Assembly: GCA_963556695.1 (NCBI GenBank)
Contig: CAUWAG010000004.1
Coordinates: 2,294,001-2,358,000, forward strand
Source of the DNA: Anthostomella pinea
Lineage: Eukaryota; Ascomycota; Sordariomycetes; Xylariales; Xylariaceae
Direction of reading: 5' to 3'
DNA length: 64,000 bases
The position numbers and the translations under genes were made by a program. Below, one piece after another: positions 44,839 through 56,407 of this stretch; positions within the stretch are counted from its first letter, which is position 1; every line of letters starts with the position of its first letter. The notes beneath the pieces were generated by a model, which had not been told where the DNA came from, made no database searches, and saw only the letters and a list, made by a program, of their open reading frames with translations.

Positions 44839-45866
44839 ACGGGACGGGGTTTAGACGCAGGCGCAGGCGATGGGGGGTCATTTTTGCATCATTCCTCATA
44901 GATTCACATACATAGAGTACTTGCGTACAGTACATACGTATGTTGGGCTAGGTAGACAACGGATAAACCGCATAGACGTCTCGAAGAAAAGGTACATAGC
45001 TACGTACATAGAATAGAACAGGTTGCATCGAACATACTCACATAGAGGAAGAGCCAAGAAATGTGACGTGGCATCAAATCAATATGAAATCAAGAAATAC
45101 CAAGACTACCAAGAGGTTCTCAACCCGTTGTTCTTCTCCATTCTGGAAGAGGGTAGACGAGGTAGTTGTTTTTCATTTCAATATCTGGGTATCACATATG
45201 CGCCATCGCGCTCAAAATTATGACAGAACTCGCTCGCTCCTTGCTAATCACCAAATCGCATCCGTTACCCGGAAGCATCGCGTGTGTGGCTCTTTGCAAC
45301 CAGTCGTGGATAAGATAATCGCATGTTTCCTCGACTCGAACATATGCAGAATTCGAACATATTCAAATCCCGAACGCCGGAGCGGGCTTGTCTATGCTGA
45401 GCGTGGGAAGAGGAGGCTCAAGGAAGGCGCGTCACACCTCTCACTCCTTCGTTTTCTCTTTCTGATACCAAGACCAACCCAAGAAATCCCCAAGATTAGA
45501 GGTTGAGTACACAGCTTGGCGCAAATCATAATTTCTGAGGACACAAGAATTCCCAAGGCCCTTGGCGCATTCCTTGGGTCGCGACGTCGCGTCATGCTCA
45601 ATCTGCTCTGCTTTGATGAGTGGGTTGGTGTGAGCTGGTCGGATAGTTTTCCGGCATGTCGTTTGTTTCTTTGCTGTGTTTTCTCAAGTACACCTGGGCA
45701 GTAAATATTGGGAGGCTGTTATATTTGCAATTCCGATGAGCAGTTTCAACCAACTGCAGGGAGCCCTCGCACCGCGTGTTGCTGCTGTGGCTGGGCCTGT
45801 TGCAGGTTTGGTTGCTGGTGTTGTTGCTGTAGCTGGTTTTCCCGAGACTGCTCCTGAGATTGGGAC
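44839..45866. other. convergent intergenic region
   Basis: 3' flanks of PCS60 and of the hypothetical gene at 45867. Only weak frames. Confidence 0.5.
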
Positions 45867-46280
45867 TCAAGAGTTCGACCCATCCCCCTCGATGATCTCA
45901 TCATCGTCCTCCTCATTCTCATACAGCTTCCCAGGTGTGACGAGTCGGCGCGGCGCATCGGCCTCGTAGCGCGCCGAGCTCTGCGCCACAGCCTCTTCCA
46001 GAGACGAGTAGACGGTGATGGGCGCGCCGTTGTGGTCGAGCGGCTGCTGGAACTGTGCCGCTGCTTGCTGCTGGGCGGCGGCGGCGGCGGCGTCCTCAGA
46101 CGCGATGCTGGAGATGGAGGAGCGCCGCGATCTGGTGCTGTTGTCGGCGAGGGCTGAGAAGACAGAGGAAGCGCTTGAGGAGACTGAGGAGGGGGCGGGG
46201 TGGTGTTGTTGCTGTTCAGCGGCCCAGCGACGGGACTCGGCTTTGATGTGTTGCGACAGCATGGTGGATGAGGAGGTCAT
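45867..46280 (-). CDS. hypothetical Ser/Ala/Gln-rich protein, 137 aa
   Basis: Single exon on the minus strand with ATG at 46280 (MTSSSTMLSQHIKAESRRW). Low-complexity segments follow: SSVSSSASSVF, EDAAAAAAQQQAAAQFQQ, then a more ordered ITVYSSLEEAVAQSSARYE and RRLVTPGKLYENEED, and an acidic tail (DDDEIIEGDGSNS). No membrane segment or known domain. The LVTPGKLYE and acidic C-terminal pattern look like a conserved short fungal protein, but I cannot name it. Codon bias supports real coding. Confidence 0.65.
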   Translation of the reverse strand: MTSSSTMLSQHIKAESRRWAAEQQQHHPAPSSVSSSASSVFSALADNSTRSRRSSISSIASEDAAAAAAQQQAAAQFQQPLDHNGAPITVYSSLEEAVAQSSARYEADAPRRLVTPGKLYENEEDDDEIIEGDGSNS

Positions 46281-47678
46281 GGGATGACGTAGATGTGTAG
46301 ATGTTTGAATGGGTGATGGTAGTGTTATTGTTTGACAGTAGTGTGCCCAGGTCTGAATTGCCTTTCGATATACTTGGCAGGTAGGGTCTTCAGTGTTCAC
46401 TGACAGAAGTTCAGGACTCTAGGAGTAGAACGGACGAAAGGTTAATGTGTCGAGTTGGGTTGGTTGTGTAGGAAGACTGGCGATAGACTAATAAGAAGGT
46501 TGGCATGCAGAGGTCTCTCACCAGACACACGGTATATATATATATATATATATGTGAGATGTTAAGCCTACCGGAGAGGAGAAAGCCTTCAGCTCCAGAT
46601 CTGGTAAGTCTACCCTGGCTGCTTGGGAACTGACTCGACTGTACCAAGTCTGGGCGGCTGCCGAGGCTTGTGTCATGATGGACTCACCACTACCACCACC
46701 ACCGCATCCTACCCATGAAGAAGCCCTCGTCAATCCATGGCTGACCGCCGAGGATCGGCCAAGAAAGAGGACGCGATACCTCGTTACCTGACAGTGCTGT
46801 GACATCAAAGATGAGGGTCTCCTTAACAACCTCTCCCCACTTCTATCCAGGGTCCAGGTGGGCGGGCGCCATGGAACCTGTCAGGAATCCAGAATAGCGA
46901 TGACCTCAGAGAGGTTGTTTCGCACAGCCGACGGTAGCCTTGGCATGGGTTGCTGAAATGTGTCAATGAGGATCCCTGGCTTGGCTCTGCTTGGCTTGCA
47001 AGTTGCAAGGGCGGTCAGGCAGACATCGTAATAGCATGATTTGCATGATAATAATGATAATAAGCAGAGAACCCGTGACAGCGAACACGCAGGGGGTGGT
47101 GGACAGGGGCATCCAAGTACCAAGCTTGAGGTCAGCTGGCGACGGGATGGGTCGTCGCGGCTTCAAAAACTTCAGAAGCCGAAAGAGCGAGCCGCGGCGA
47201 GCATTGGATACCTTACGATGGATGCCATGCGATGCAGGTGCCAGGCACAGTTCGACTCATCTAGCATCTGCGGCAGCGATAACGGATGGGACCTCCAGCT
47301 CGAGCTTGGCTCTGGCTCCGGCATTGCAGCAGATACGGAGTTGAGCATGGGCAGCCGGGACACTTATCTCTTCGGGGCCACGACTTTGAATAGTTTGGCA
47401 GCTCCTGTGTCTCTGTTTAATTGTCGCTAATAACTTTAGAAAGGTGCTTGAATACTGTTCTTGTTATGTATCTAAGGTTACTTTATGCAGCAAGGATGCG
47501 GGGGCGGGGACAATAAACAGAAGGCCGCGGGGTTGTTGAGCAGAAGGGTATCAAGGGCGCACTCACACCACAGCATGCTCACTGCGTGATCGCGGCGTAG
47601 ATATTAAGTTAGTAAGTGCAACCTACCTTACATATCACCACCAAATCACATACATATATAGACTCCCCCATAATTCAA
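46281..47678. other. divergent intergenic region
   Basis: Between the hypothetical gene (-) and the YCII gene (+). It holds a TA microsatellite (46533-46553) and short frames only. Confidence 0.45.
46533..46553. repeat. TA dinucleotide microsatellite
   Basis: About ten uninterrupted TA units. Confidence 0.95.
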
Positions 47679-48578
47679 ATGGCATCCCGCCTAAGAAGAC
47701 CCATCGTCCCCCGTCTCTTCAACCACCAGCCCATTTCCGCCAGAACAAAGCACAACCTCTACTACCCACCCAAAGCCAAAGCCAAAGCCATCTACCCTCG
47801 GTGTGCAGCAGCAATGTCATCTATCAGCACCCCGCCGGCCGGAAAATGTGAGTGGCTCGTCGTTGTGCCCGACAAGCCCGGCATGCAGCAGAAGAGACTC
47901 GATGTTCGCCCGTGAGTGATGAATCTCACTACTGAGAGTCTCAGAGAATGAATTCCGTATATAGTTTACCCAGCTCCCAATCCCAATCCCAAAATCTTGA
48001 CTTCAAGCATATTGGATAGATCTCATACATAAACCCGAAACTAACCATGACTGTATATCACCAGGAAGCACTTCGAAGGCCTGCAGCCATACCTGGAGTC
48101 CGGCCAGTTCAAAACGGGAGGTAAGGCTCTCCATCCATCCATCCATTCCTCCCTCCCCCCTTCCCCATGACCCATGACCCCCTGAGTCCCGACCCCAGGT
48201 CGGGTATTGGGAAAACGACAAGCAAGTTACTAACGGGTGCACTTCATCATCAAAGGCGCTGTCCTGAACGAGAAGCCCGAGGGCGACGACCCGACCAAGT
48301 GGGACTTCCACGGCAGCACGCTGGTCCTGATCGCCGAGTCCAAGGACGAGGTCAAGGCGATCCTGGAGAAGGACATCTACGCGACCAGCGGGGTCTGGGA
48401 TGTCGAGAACGTGAGTCTACCGGGTTGAAGCTACGTTTGACATGGCGCTGACCAGTCCACTGCAGGCACAAATCTGGGCTGTGAGTCGAATTCATACCAA
48501 CCAATGCCATCCTCAGAGATGAGGTACTGACCCATTTACTTATCCGTGCAGGCCAAGTTTGCTTTCCGGAAGCCTTGA
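47679..48578 (+). CDS. YCII-related domain protein, 161 aa, with a 15-nt micro-exon
   Basis: Five exons: 47679-47911, 48065-48120, 48256-48410, 48466-48480 (15 nt, encoding AQIWA) and 48552-48578 (TGA); all phases fit. The C-terminal ~110 residues form a YCII-like alpha+beta barrel: CEWLVVVPDKPGMQQKRLDV, the conserved His of KHFEGLQPYLESGQFKTGG, STLVLIAESKDEVKAILEKD and GVWDVEN. The first 45 residues are basic and acid-free (MASRLRRPIVPRLFNHQPI), like a mitochondrial presequence. An in-frame ATG at 47814 (MSSISTPPAGK) would give a form without it. YCII proteins are small enzymes or binding proteins of poorly known role; no substrate is claimed. Confidence 0.9.
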
Positions 48579-48870
48579 GCTCGATTAGAGGCTATCTACG
48601 ATTGTTGCTATACACCAAGGTATCAACGAAGTCCAGAACCACCGGGTCTATCATACAAGACCAACCCTAACCCTAACCTCTTGTCAACTGAAAGCCCATG
48701 TAGCAAAATCCATGATGCTCCGAATGCAGGTAGACGCGAAACAATGCAATAGCCAAATAAAGTGAAGGCGATGGCCATCGAATCCGCATACGCATCGTAC
48801 ATTAGTAAAGCGCATGAGCAAACCAAACGGTTGAATAATAATGCTGTTCCGCCAAACGGGGTGTGTCGGT
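48579..48870. other. convergent 3' flanks
   Basis: Short space between the YCII gene and the UPF0662 gene. It contains a telomere-like repeat at 48663-48678. Confidence 0.6.
48663..48678 (-). repeat. short interstitial telomere-type repeat
   Basis: AACCCTAACCCTAACC, two and a half copies of the fungal telomere unit TTAGGG read on the minus strand. Too short to be a telomere end. Confidence 0.8.
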
Positions 48871-50545
48871 TCACACATCCGGCGTGCGTGATCCAGGCGT
48901 CGAATCATTCGACTCCTCTGAGGCCTCAGCCGCAACCCTTAGCTCGTAGTTCAGGTCGAAGCAATCAGCCAACAGTGTGGTAACGCTTCCTTGGCCTTCA
49001 GGAATGTCCTCTCCAACCATGAACTTCCCGTCGACTCTCATGTTGTCAATTGAGTTGAGCTTGTATGATCGTCAGCACTTAAGACCTGTCGAGGGCGAGT
49101 CTTGCAGTACTCACCTTCATGCTATAGGGGTACAGCTCCCGAACGGATGATACTCCACATTTCTTCACCTCAACGAGGCATCGCTTCAGTGTTTGGAGTT
49201 GGTTGTAGATCGGTAGCAGCGCCTCGGAAACCGGCTCTGACGACAGCATCAGGTGGTAGATGTAGCCGTAACACCGTCGAATAAGGTACAGGAGTGTCTG
49301 GGGGCTCTATCAGCAAGTCATACTGGTAGCTATATCATGGGAGCGTGCATACCCGTTGAACGTAAAGCTCTGCTGGTTGCCCCTCGTCGTCGACCCAGTT
49401 GCCGTCAACTCGGCTCTCGTCAATCTTGTCAAGCTGCCGTTGGAAATCGTAGAGATCAGTTTCTCGTAGAGACCATGCTTGCGTTAGCGACAGCTTGTCG
49501 AGTTCGTTTCTGATGCCGATCAGAACGTCATAAACAGGCCTCCACTTGTCTGGGAATGTTCCATTTCTGGGAGTAATGTCAGCGAAAGGGGACATGGCGG
49601 AAATATTCATGTAAGACCAACTTTTCGAGAATTATTCCTGTGTACAATTGGCATCGTTCCATCAATGCGACAACTTTGTCACTGCCTTTCAACTTGTTTC
49701 CATCTTCATCGACGAAGTGGCCATCCTTCCTGCTATCGCTGATGTCTCGTAGTTGTGCCACGTATCTGTGTATGTCCGCAGGGAAATTCTGCGTCTTATC
49801 GTCAGCGAAATTAACACGGGCACACAGGGGAACTGACGGTTCTATCCACCTTGGACTTCGTGTTGATCACGGCCATTTGTCTCAGTACAGAAACAAGCTT
49901 CTCCGCCGTTGGTCTTAGCGGGACGGCAATATCCTCAATCTTCTTTTGCAGGGCTGTCAGGGATGCCCGGCACCGCTCTATTCGCTTTGCAATGAGCGTC
50001 TCCAGGTAAGGTGCGGACTGTGTATCGGGTGTAGTGTTGACTATGTCAGACAGATGCTCCAGAGTCTGCGACATGCTCTCGAGGTCCTTGGCGGAGAAGA
50101 GGTCGGCCTCGGTCAGGTGGTCGAGAAGCCGCTTGATAGTCGACGTCAGGGCGTACGCGGCGGGCGCCTCATTGTTTCGGCCGATGGTCATGAAGAAGAG
50201 GGAAAGTAGCTGGAAGCAGCTGTCTACAACTCTGTCCACTGTCCACATCCATGTTAGCTGGGGATGCCCAGAGCCCAAACACTGACTATGTATGCATGTC
50301 TCGCGTAAAGGTGAAGCCGTACCTCGGTTCTCTTGGATCTCTTCCGTGGCCTTCCCACCTCTTATCTCGTTCAGACGCTTGACCTGCTCGAGCACCTGGT
50401 CGTAGAGGACCATGACATCCTGGGTGCGGACGTAGGTTGTGCGATCCAGCTTGCGCAATTGCAGCTGATCACGGATAGCGACCAGCTTATCGAGGACTTG
50501 CTTCTCGCCCTCGTCCTTGGGGGCCGGTATCTTGGGCGTGTCCAT
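48871..50545 (-). CDS. UPF0662 family protein (DUF2408), 454 aa
   Basis: Six exons on the minus strand: 50545-50323, 50238-49850, 49788-49622, 49566-49353, 49297-49115 and 49059-48871; every junction is in phase. Two donors are weak (GTGGAT at 49849, GTTGGT at 49621). The protein is almost all helical. It has LVAIRDQLQLRKLDRTTYVRTQDVMVLYDQVLEQVKRL near the start, YLETLIAKRIERCRASLTALQKK in the middle, and duplicated-looking cores DGHFVDEDGNKLKG and DGNWVDDEGQPAE. It ends with a Ser/Glu-rich acidic tail. I recognise this as the UPF0662/DUF2408 family, conserved from fission yeast to filamentous fungi and of unknown function. No membrane segment or signal peptide. Confidence 0.9.
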
Positions 50546-51452
50546 GGCTTCGGCGTGTTCGTCAAGGACACCAGCTTGCAATGTCTGTGGTCTTCGCGCG
50601 GAACTCTTGAGGAGAGCGTGAACCCGGAAAGGCCGAAAGGATGGCTGAAAGAGAGTTTGACCCCTCTCTTCTCTTGGTATTGATGCCAATGGTCGGTCTC
50701 TTTGTGTGGTATCAGGGTATCTAGTGATCACTTGAGAATAGCACAGCCCACACACCCCAAAACCACATGCAATTAGTACGTAAGGTGGTAATAGTCGGTA
50801 GTATGTGGGTATCTGTAGCCTGTCGTCTGTACTCGCTGTACTTCTCTGTGCGCTGCTGTATGCGGGATGCCGGGATGTGCTTGAATAGCGACCAATGACG
50901 TGTGATAATTGCACGAGAATGGGATCTCTAGAAGCTCGAGCAGAAGCAGGGGTTGGGGTTGGGGTTGTCCAGCATTGAAAGACTCGGACTCTCCAAGATC
51001 ACCTCAGCACGTGTCTACGATTGGTCTTTCCTGGAGCTTCCCCACGCTTTCTACAACCTTGGCAGGCCTGACCGGTGATCGGCGGGGTTGACCTTGGGCA
51101 GGAAAGAGCGACAATGGCAAAGGCAGGTGGGGTTGGGTTTCCTCCCGTCTCGCATTAGCCGGTCCCCAAACCAATGGGAAGCTTTCATGGGTGGGGTTGC
51201 TGCGGGGCAACAGCCGCTACCTCTGATTGGCTCTGGTTTCCAGCCTATCACCACCCTCATTGCCGAGCACGGAGACTCGTTTTTCCTCCTCGCTAAACCC
51301 TACCAACCTCCCACCAAAAATTCCATTTCGCAAGAAAGTGACTTCGGGTAATAATCCACGAGCGCAACCACCACCTCATCTTCGAGTAGTCAATCCCAGA
51401 CATCGTCGCCAACACACACACAACCCGTTCCACACAGACGAAATCTGCCACA
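50546..51452. promoter_or_regulatory. divergent promoter, UPF0662 gene (-) and RPP1 (+), with repeated GGGGTTG elements
   Basis: GGGGTT occurs three times in tandem at 50949-50966, and GGGGTTG again at 51084-51090, 51129-51135 and 51193-51199. A telo-box AACCCTA is at 51296-51302, about 150 bp before the RPP1 ATG. The last 80 bases are C/A-rich leader. That these bind a ribosomal-gene regulator is inference. Confidence 0.5.
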
Positions 51453-52041
51453 ATGTCGACCGCCGAACTCGCCTCGTCGTACGCCGCCCTCATCCTCGCC
51501 GATGATGGTGTCGAGATCACTGTGAGCAGCCCTCCAGCCAGACGAATTGCCCCTCCTTCGCAAGGCCCTCATGATGGTCATATTGGAAGGAGGACGTCAA
51601 TGTGTTCGCGACGCTGACAATCGTCACCAGGCCGACAAGCTCCAGTCCCTCATCAAGGCTGCCAACGTCACCGATGTCGAGCCCATCTGGACTTCCCTGT
51701 TCGCCAAGGTACGCACGATAGGAAGCCAGTCGCGGAACAAAGGAAAACCAGTTGCTCATGCATAATCTAGGCTCTCGAGGGCAAGGACGTGAAGGACATG
51801 CTGGCAAATGTCGGTTCAGGTGGTGGTGCCGCCGCTGCTGGTGGTCCCTCTGCTGGTGGCGCCGCTGCTGCTGGCGGTGCCGACGAGCCCGCGGCCGAGG
51901 AGAAGGTGGAGGGTACGTTTACAACCTGCCCTCGTCGAGGGCAATCCCGCATCGAATCGCACACTAGCATACTGACTTGTCGCCACCGCTACAGAGAAGG
52001 AGGAGTCAGACGACGACATGGGATTCGGTCTGTTCGACTAA
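51453..52041 (+). CDS. rpp1: 60S acidic ribosomal protein P1, 111 aa
   Basis: Four exons: 51453-51521, 51631-51708, 51771-51912 and 51995-52041 (TAA); all in phase. The N-terminal dimerisation domain is [23 protein letters not shown], then [20 protein letters not shown] and [19 protein letters not shown]. An Ala/Gly hinge follows. The conserved stalk tail [13 protein letters not shown] binds elongation factors and carries the phosphorylated Ser. P1 pairs with P2 on P0 to build the ribosomal stalk. Length and tail are exactly as expected for the family. The conserved tail lies in its own short last exon. Confidence 0.97.
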
Positions 52042-52497
52042 ACAGGTTCCGCCGCGACGACAACTACTTCCCTTTGTTCTTCAACTGCATGGTCTGGGGT
52101 TCCATACACCATTGGTGTGGCGTGAAGGAGGCAATATCAAGATGCCTAGGGCAAAGATATCTCCGTCATAGAGTAATATGACAATGCGCTTCTGCGATGA
52201 CCACCTCCAGGACCAACGAATTGACGAGACCTAGGCGCATATGTGAATTGAATAGCTCTGAGCAGAGGCAAGCTACGAACACGAAACATGAGACATCGGA
52301 CCGTAAAATCACTGCTTGGCAAACGAAACTCATATGGACATCACATGCTCTTCCTCTTGATGGTGATTCTCAGCATGACTATATGTTCTGGCTGGAGCTA
52401 TGTTTATGGGAAGGGCAAATTCTGATTCATGACTCGAAAATCCGTACGCCGTTCCATGCGTTCATGAAATCATCGTATCAAGTTCATCCACCGCAGC
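52042..52497. other. convergent 3' flanks
   Basis: Between RPP1 (+) and the UBX gene (-). No coding sequence. Confidence 0.6.
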
Positions 52498-53600
52498 CTA
52501 CTGCACAATCAAGGCAGCGCTGGGAACCAGTCCAGCCTCCTTCAGGGTCTTGCCAAAGTCCAGGCTGCCCTCGAAGACCTTCCGCGGAAAGTTCTGGACA
52601 AACTTGGTGACAGTCACGCTGTCCTCATGTTCCAGCATCTGAGCAACCTCGAAAAGGGTTGTATCAGCCGGTAAAACCTTCATGACGTTGCCACCGGAGG
52701 TCTGTAGTCGTAGTCGTGCTTCGGAATGATTCGCGGCGGGACGGGCGGCGGCCGGCGCAGCAGGAGCAGGAGCCGCGGCAGCGGGAACGGCTCTGCCCTC
52801 TCTGGCAGCCTTCGCCTCCTCGGCCTTGCGCTTCCGCTCCTGCTTGTCGGCCTCGATCTTGGCCTTGATGCGCTGCTTGGCCTCCAGCTCCTCGGTCTTC
52901 TCCTGCCGCTTCTTGGCCGCCTCCTTGATCTGCTCCTTGCGCGCCAGCTCCTCCTTCAAGTCCTGGGTCTCTCTGGTGGCCTTCTGACGGATTTGCTAAT
53001 CGGGCGTCAGTGAGACAGGTCAAAATCTGCTTAAACACGAGTAGAGCGTACCTCGTTGCGCTTGTGCTCCTCCTTCTCCGCTTCGGCCTTGCCAGCCTTC
53101 CGGGCCCGAGCTCGCTCTTTGAGCTCCTCGAGCTTCTGCTTCTTCTCCTCCTCGGTCAGAGGGGCGATCTGCTCAGTAGACTCTGCGAAATCGCTGTGAC
53201 CCCTAGATTGATATCAGTGTGAGAGGAGGAGGACATGTAAACTCGGGTGACCGCGTGATGATGGGAGACTCACGACTTGCTGGCGTGGAACTCGGCTTCG
53301 GATGTAGAGCGGAACTTCTTTCCGCACTCGTTGCAGACGAGGGATCCAGCGGTTTGGCCCTCCTCCGCCTTCGCGACGTTCACGCCGGACGCTTCCTCCT
53401 CGATCAGCTCGTCCAGCGGGGTGTCTTGGGTCTTCTCCAGCCAGTCCATGGCATCCGGTACTGCGACGGCTTGTTAGGTCTCATGCTAATATGTCTCATA
53501 TTTACGATTTGGACTCACAGCCATCGGATCTCTTCACGGCCAGCTCCGCACGCTCCTTGTCGAAGCCCATCTCGAGGAGTTGGTCTAGGACGGATGACAT
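52498..53600 (-). CDS. UBA/UBX-domain protein, UBXN1 (SAKS1)-like, 305 aa
   Basis: Four exons on the minus strand: 53600-53519, 53460-53274, 53202-53052 and 52995-52498; phases agree. The UBA domain is VLDQLLEMGFDKERAELAVK with PDAMDWLEKT (residues 4-38). A C2H2-like finger follows, CNECGKKFRSTSEAEFHASK then GH (about 66-88). A highly charged coiled coil (KQKLEELKERARARKAGKAE and onwards) and an Ala/Pro linker lead to the C-terminal UBX domain: EARLRLQTSGGNVMKVLPAD, then VQNFPRKVFEGSLDFGKTL, ending in GLVPSAALIVQ. UBX proteins of this layout recruit the AAA ATPase Cdc48/p97 to ubiquitinated clients. The FPRK-type loop appears as NFPRKVF, close to the usual p97-binding FPR signature. Confidence 0.93.
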
Positions 53601-54470
53601 GTTGGGCGATTTGACGGGTGTTTCTGATGAGGTGATGTCTAGATGGAAGTGAGAGTACGCAAACTAGGTGGATGGTGAGATGTGTGGTAGGAGGAAAGAA
53701 TATATAGAAATCTGAGAGAGCATATAAGAACCAAGCGGAGACGTCTATTTTGTGTGAAAGTGGAAGCTTTGGGGTGATTCTGGTCCCTTGTAGGCGTCAA
53801 CGGCTGTGTGGTTTGTGTTTGTGGCGCACGTCATGTTGGATGCTGCCTCAAACAGTCAGGAGCTCAGGTCCACCACGCATCACTCTAAGGAGACTCATCC
53901 AGAGGTGGTCCGTGCAGATGCTTATCCGAAATAATTCTGCATAAACCGCTTGCATAATCCCTTATTCCAGGACAATCCCCACTGGACTGAGGTGGTCCAC
54001 AGTGCCCCTGGTCTGGAAGAACCTTGGAATTTTACGCACTGAGCACAGGCTACAGGTGGAGTCCGGAGGGCAGGGACGGTCACCACCGCCCGCCCAGAAA
54101 GCCGTTACGAGACCAACAACAAGGCCATTCATTCGATTTCCTACCCAAGGAAACCTGCACAATACTTGGCCTATGTCGTAGAACCCACGTTTACCAATAC
54201 CGTCCATTTCTAGTCATTGTCGTCTGCTCAGCTCCCGATTCCAGGAAGCCTCCCTCAGCAATACCCACGCGACCCCAGCCGACATCCCCAGCTATTCCCT
54301 GCCGATCTACCTTTGTGCTCGAGCCAGTTTGCGATAGCCCGCCATCAACCTCGGGACCACTCGTGCATGACCTCGTGGTTGTTCACTCTACCCAACCCCT
54401 CGACCGGCATCATCGAAACCATCTGACTTTACTGTATATTGGGCATACGCTACATATAACAGTATTCAAT
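53601..54470. other. divergent promoter region, UBX gene (-) and SCS2 (+)
   Basis: No gene. Sequence near 54200-54440 is C-rich and leader-like for SCS2. Confidence 0.5.
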
Positions 54471-55653
54471 ATGTCCGTCGAGATCGATCCTCAGGAGCTC
54501 GGCTTCCACCGTACGTCATAGCACTACCTCTGGTCAGGGGTCGCCATTGCTCACATCATGTAGGGCCCTTCACGGTCGAAGTCTCGGAAGTCTTAAGGAT
54601 CAGAAACCCCAATACCTACCCGGTTGCTTTCAAGGTACGTCCTCCAGGACCTACTCGCATATGTCCCGCGCAAGCTGCAAGGTCGAGGCTAATGGCGCGC
54701 AGGTGAAAACGACCGCACCGAAACAGTATGCCTAACTCTGCGACTATACTTTACACACGAAAATTCCGGACCGTTGACAAGACATGTGTGATCAGATACT
54801 GCGTCAGGCCCAACTCTGGCCGAGTCGAGCCGGGCAAGGAGGTGGAAGTTGCAGGTACGCAGGGCATGGCGCAATATAAGTATGCGTGCACGACTGACAC
54901 ATGTCAGTCATCCTCCAGGCTATGAAGCAAGAACCCCCTATGGATACGAAATGCCGAGACAAGTTTCTGGTCCAGTCCGTTGCCATTACTGGGGACAAGG
55001 AGTTCACCAATCTGGCGTCGATCGTAAGTTCTACATTGTCATGATCACCAACGGCAAACAGCGAGCTGACTATGTTGAAGTGGGATGCTATCGACAAATC
55101 ATCTGTAGTAGAGCGAAAAATCCGAGTCGTGTTCCAGCCCCCGAAGGGTTCTGGTGCAGCATCAAACCTCGAGACCCCGGATCGAAGGTCCACGACCAAC
55201 GGCGTACGCTTGCTCCACTCTACCGGCGTTGACGATGTGCTAACACCTTCCTCCCAGGCCGATGCGACACCTGATGTGGCTCCCCCGGCCTATTCATCAC
55301 CCGGCGACTTTGCACCCAGCCAAACAGAACCGAAGTCCTCGATGGACGACAAGGAGTTCCAGCACGCAAGCTCTCCCTCGGGTGCAGGAGTCGCACCCCT
55401 GGTTGCAATCCCGACTAGCGACCCGAGCCGCGACGACCTGAAGCAACAACTTGCCCAAGCGGAGAGGATGATCGCAGAGCTGAAACAAGACCAGGGAGGA
55501 CTGAGGCAGCGAAAGGCCGGAAACACGGAGGAGAAGCCAGCCAGCAAGCCGGCCGAACTCGCTCAGGCGGTACGAGGCACCGAGGGCGTACCCATCCAGA
55601 TCGCGGCGGTCCTGTGTTTGTTGAGCTTCCTGCTCGCTTACCTCTTCTTTTAG
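54471..55653 (+). CDS. scs2: VAMP-associated ER protein SCS2 (MSP domain), 293 aa
   Basis: Six exons: 54471-54510, 54564-54634, 54703-54725 (23 bp), 54796-54854, 54908-55023 and 55081-55653 (TAG); all in phase. The MSP domain spans residues 1-125: MSVEIDPQELGFHRPFTVEV, LRIRNPNTYPVAFKVKTTAP, YCVRPNSGRVEPGKEVEV, then CRDKFLVQS. The FFAT-binding face residues (KVKTTAP, K) are present. A Ser/Pro-rich linker and a short coiled coil (LKQQLAQAERMIAELKQD) precede the tail anchor IQIAAVLCLLSFLLAYLFF. SCS2/VAP proteins sit in the ER membrane and tether FFAT-motif proteins at membrane contact sites, affecting phosphoinositide and lipid metabolism. No defects seen. Confidence 0.96.
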
Positions 55654-56407
55654 GCTGCGATGAGGATGTTTTTACAGCTTCTGCCGAGAGAGAATTTGAG
55701 ATACTAGTTCCGGCTTTGAATCGAGAGGCAAGATCCCTAGAGGCGAGGAAACAGGAGAGTGAGGGCCTCCTCAATGAGGAGGGGTGCGCGGTATAGACAG
55801 ATCCAGGGAGTGAACCTGCGAACCGCGGTGGTTGTAGATGAGACCTGGAAGAAGCATTGGTGATGGAGTCAAGAGTGGTAGCAAGAGCTGATCAGGGAGA
55901 TGGTCTTCTTTACGATAAACCCTGTGTAATGTACGCTTTGTATTCCCTTTTGCTGCTTTTCGCGGTTGACGAAATACATCTTCTGAACCCACGCGTTCTT
56001 CGATATCTGCAACTTCTTCAAAGACTCATGCGAGTGATGAAAGCTACGAATTCAGTACCACCCCTTTTTACCCCGAACCAAGTGCTACTATACATAGAGA
56101 AGTTATCCCCAACTGCCTACCTATGATCACGGGCATCCATCCGACACGGGTCATAAGATGGCAGCTGCAATGCAGATGTTCAAGGGGATGCAATTTTTCG
56201 AGCATTGACTCTTACTCTATCCCAGTCTCCCCAACGCCGATGCATGACTAATCATGATAATAGTGTATGCTTCTAAGTATATACAGAATCTAGTGATTAC
56301 CACCGTCGTAACGCGTGGCTTTAGGGCACGTCCGAAATTTAATGGATGCCCCTTTTCTCCGTCCCTCAGAGCCGCGTCCCACGACGGGCCTTTTTTGGGT
56401 CTCTACC
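55654..56407. other. convergent 3' flanks
   Basis: Between SCS2 (+) and the desaturase (-). Weak frames only. Confidence 0.55.

Noticed and set aside
48663..48678. Telomere or chromosome end
   Set aside because: Only two and a half repeat units, with normal genes on both sides.
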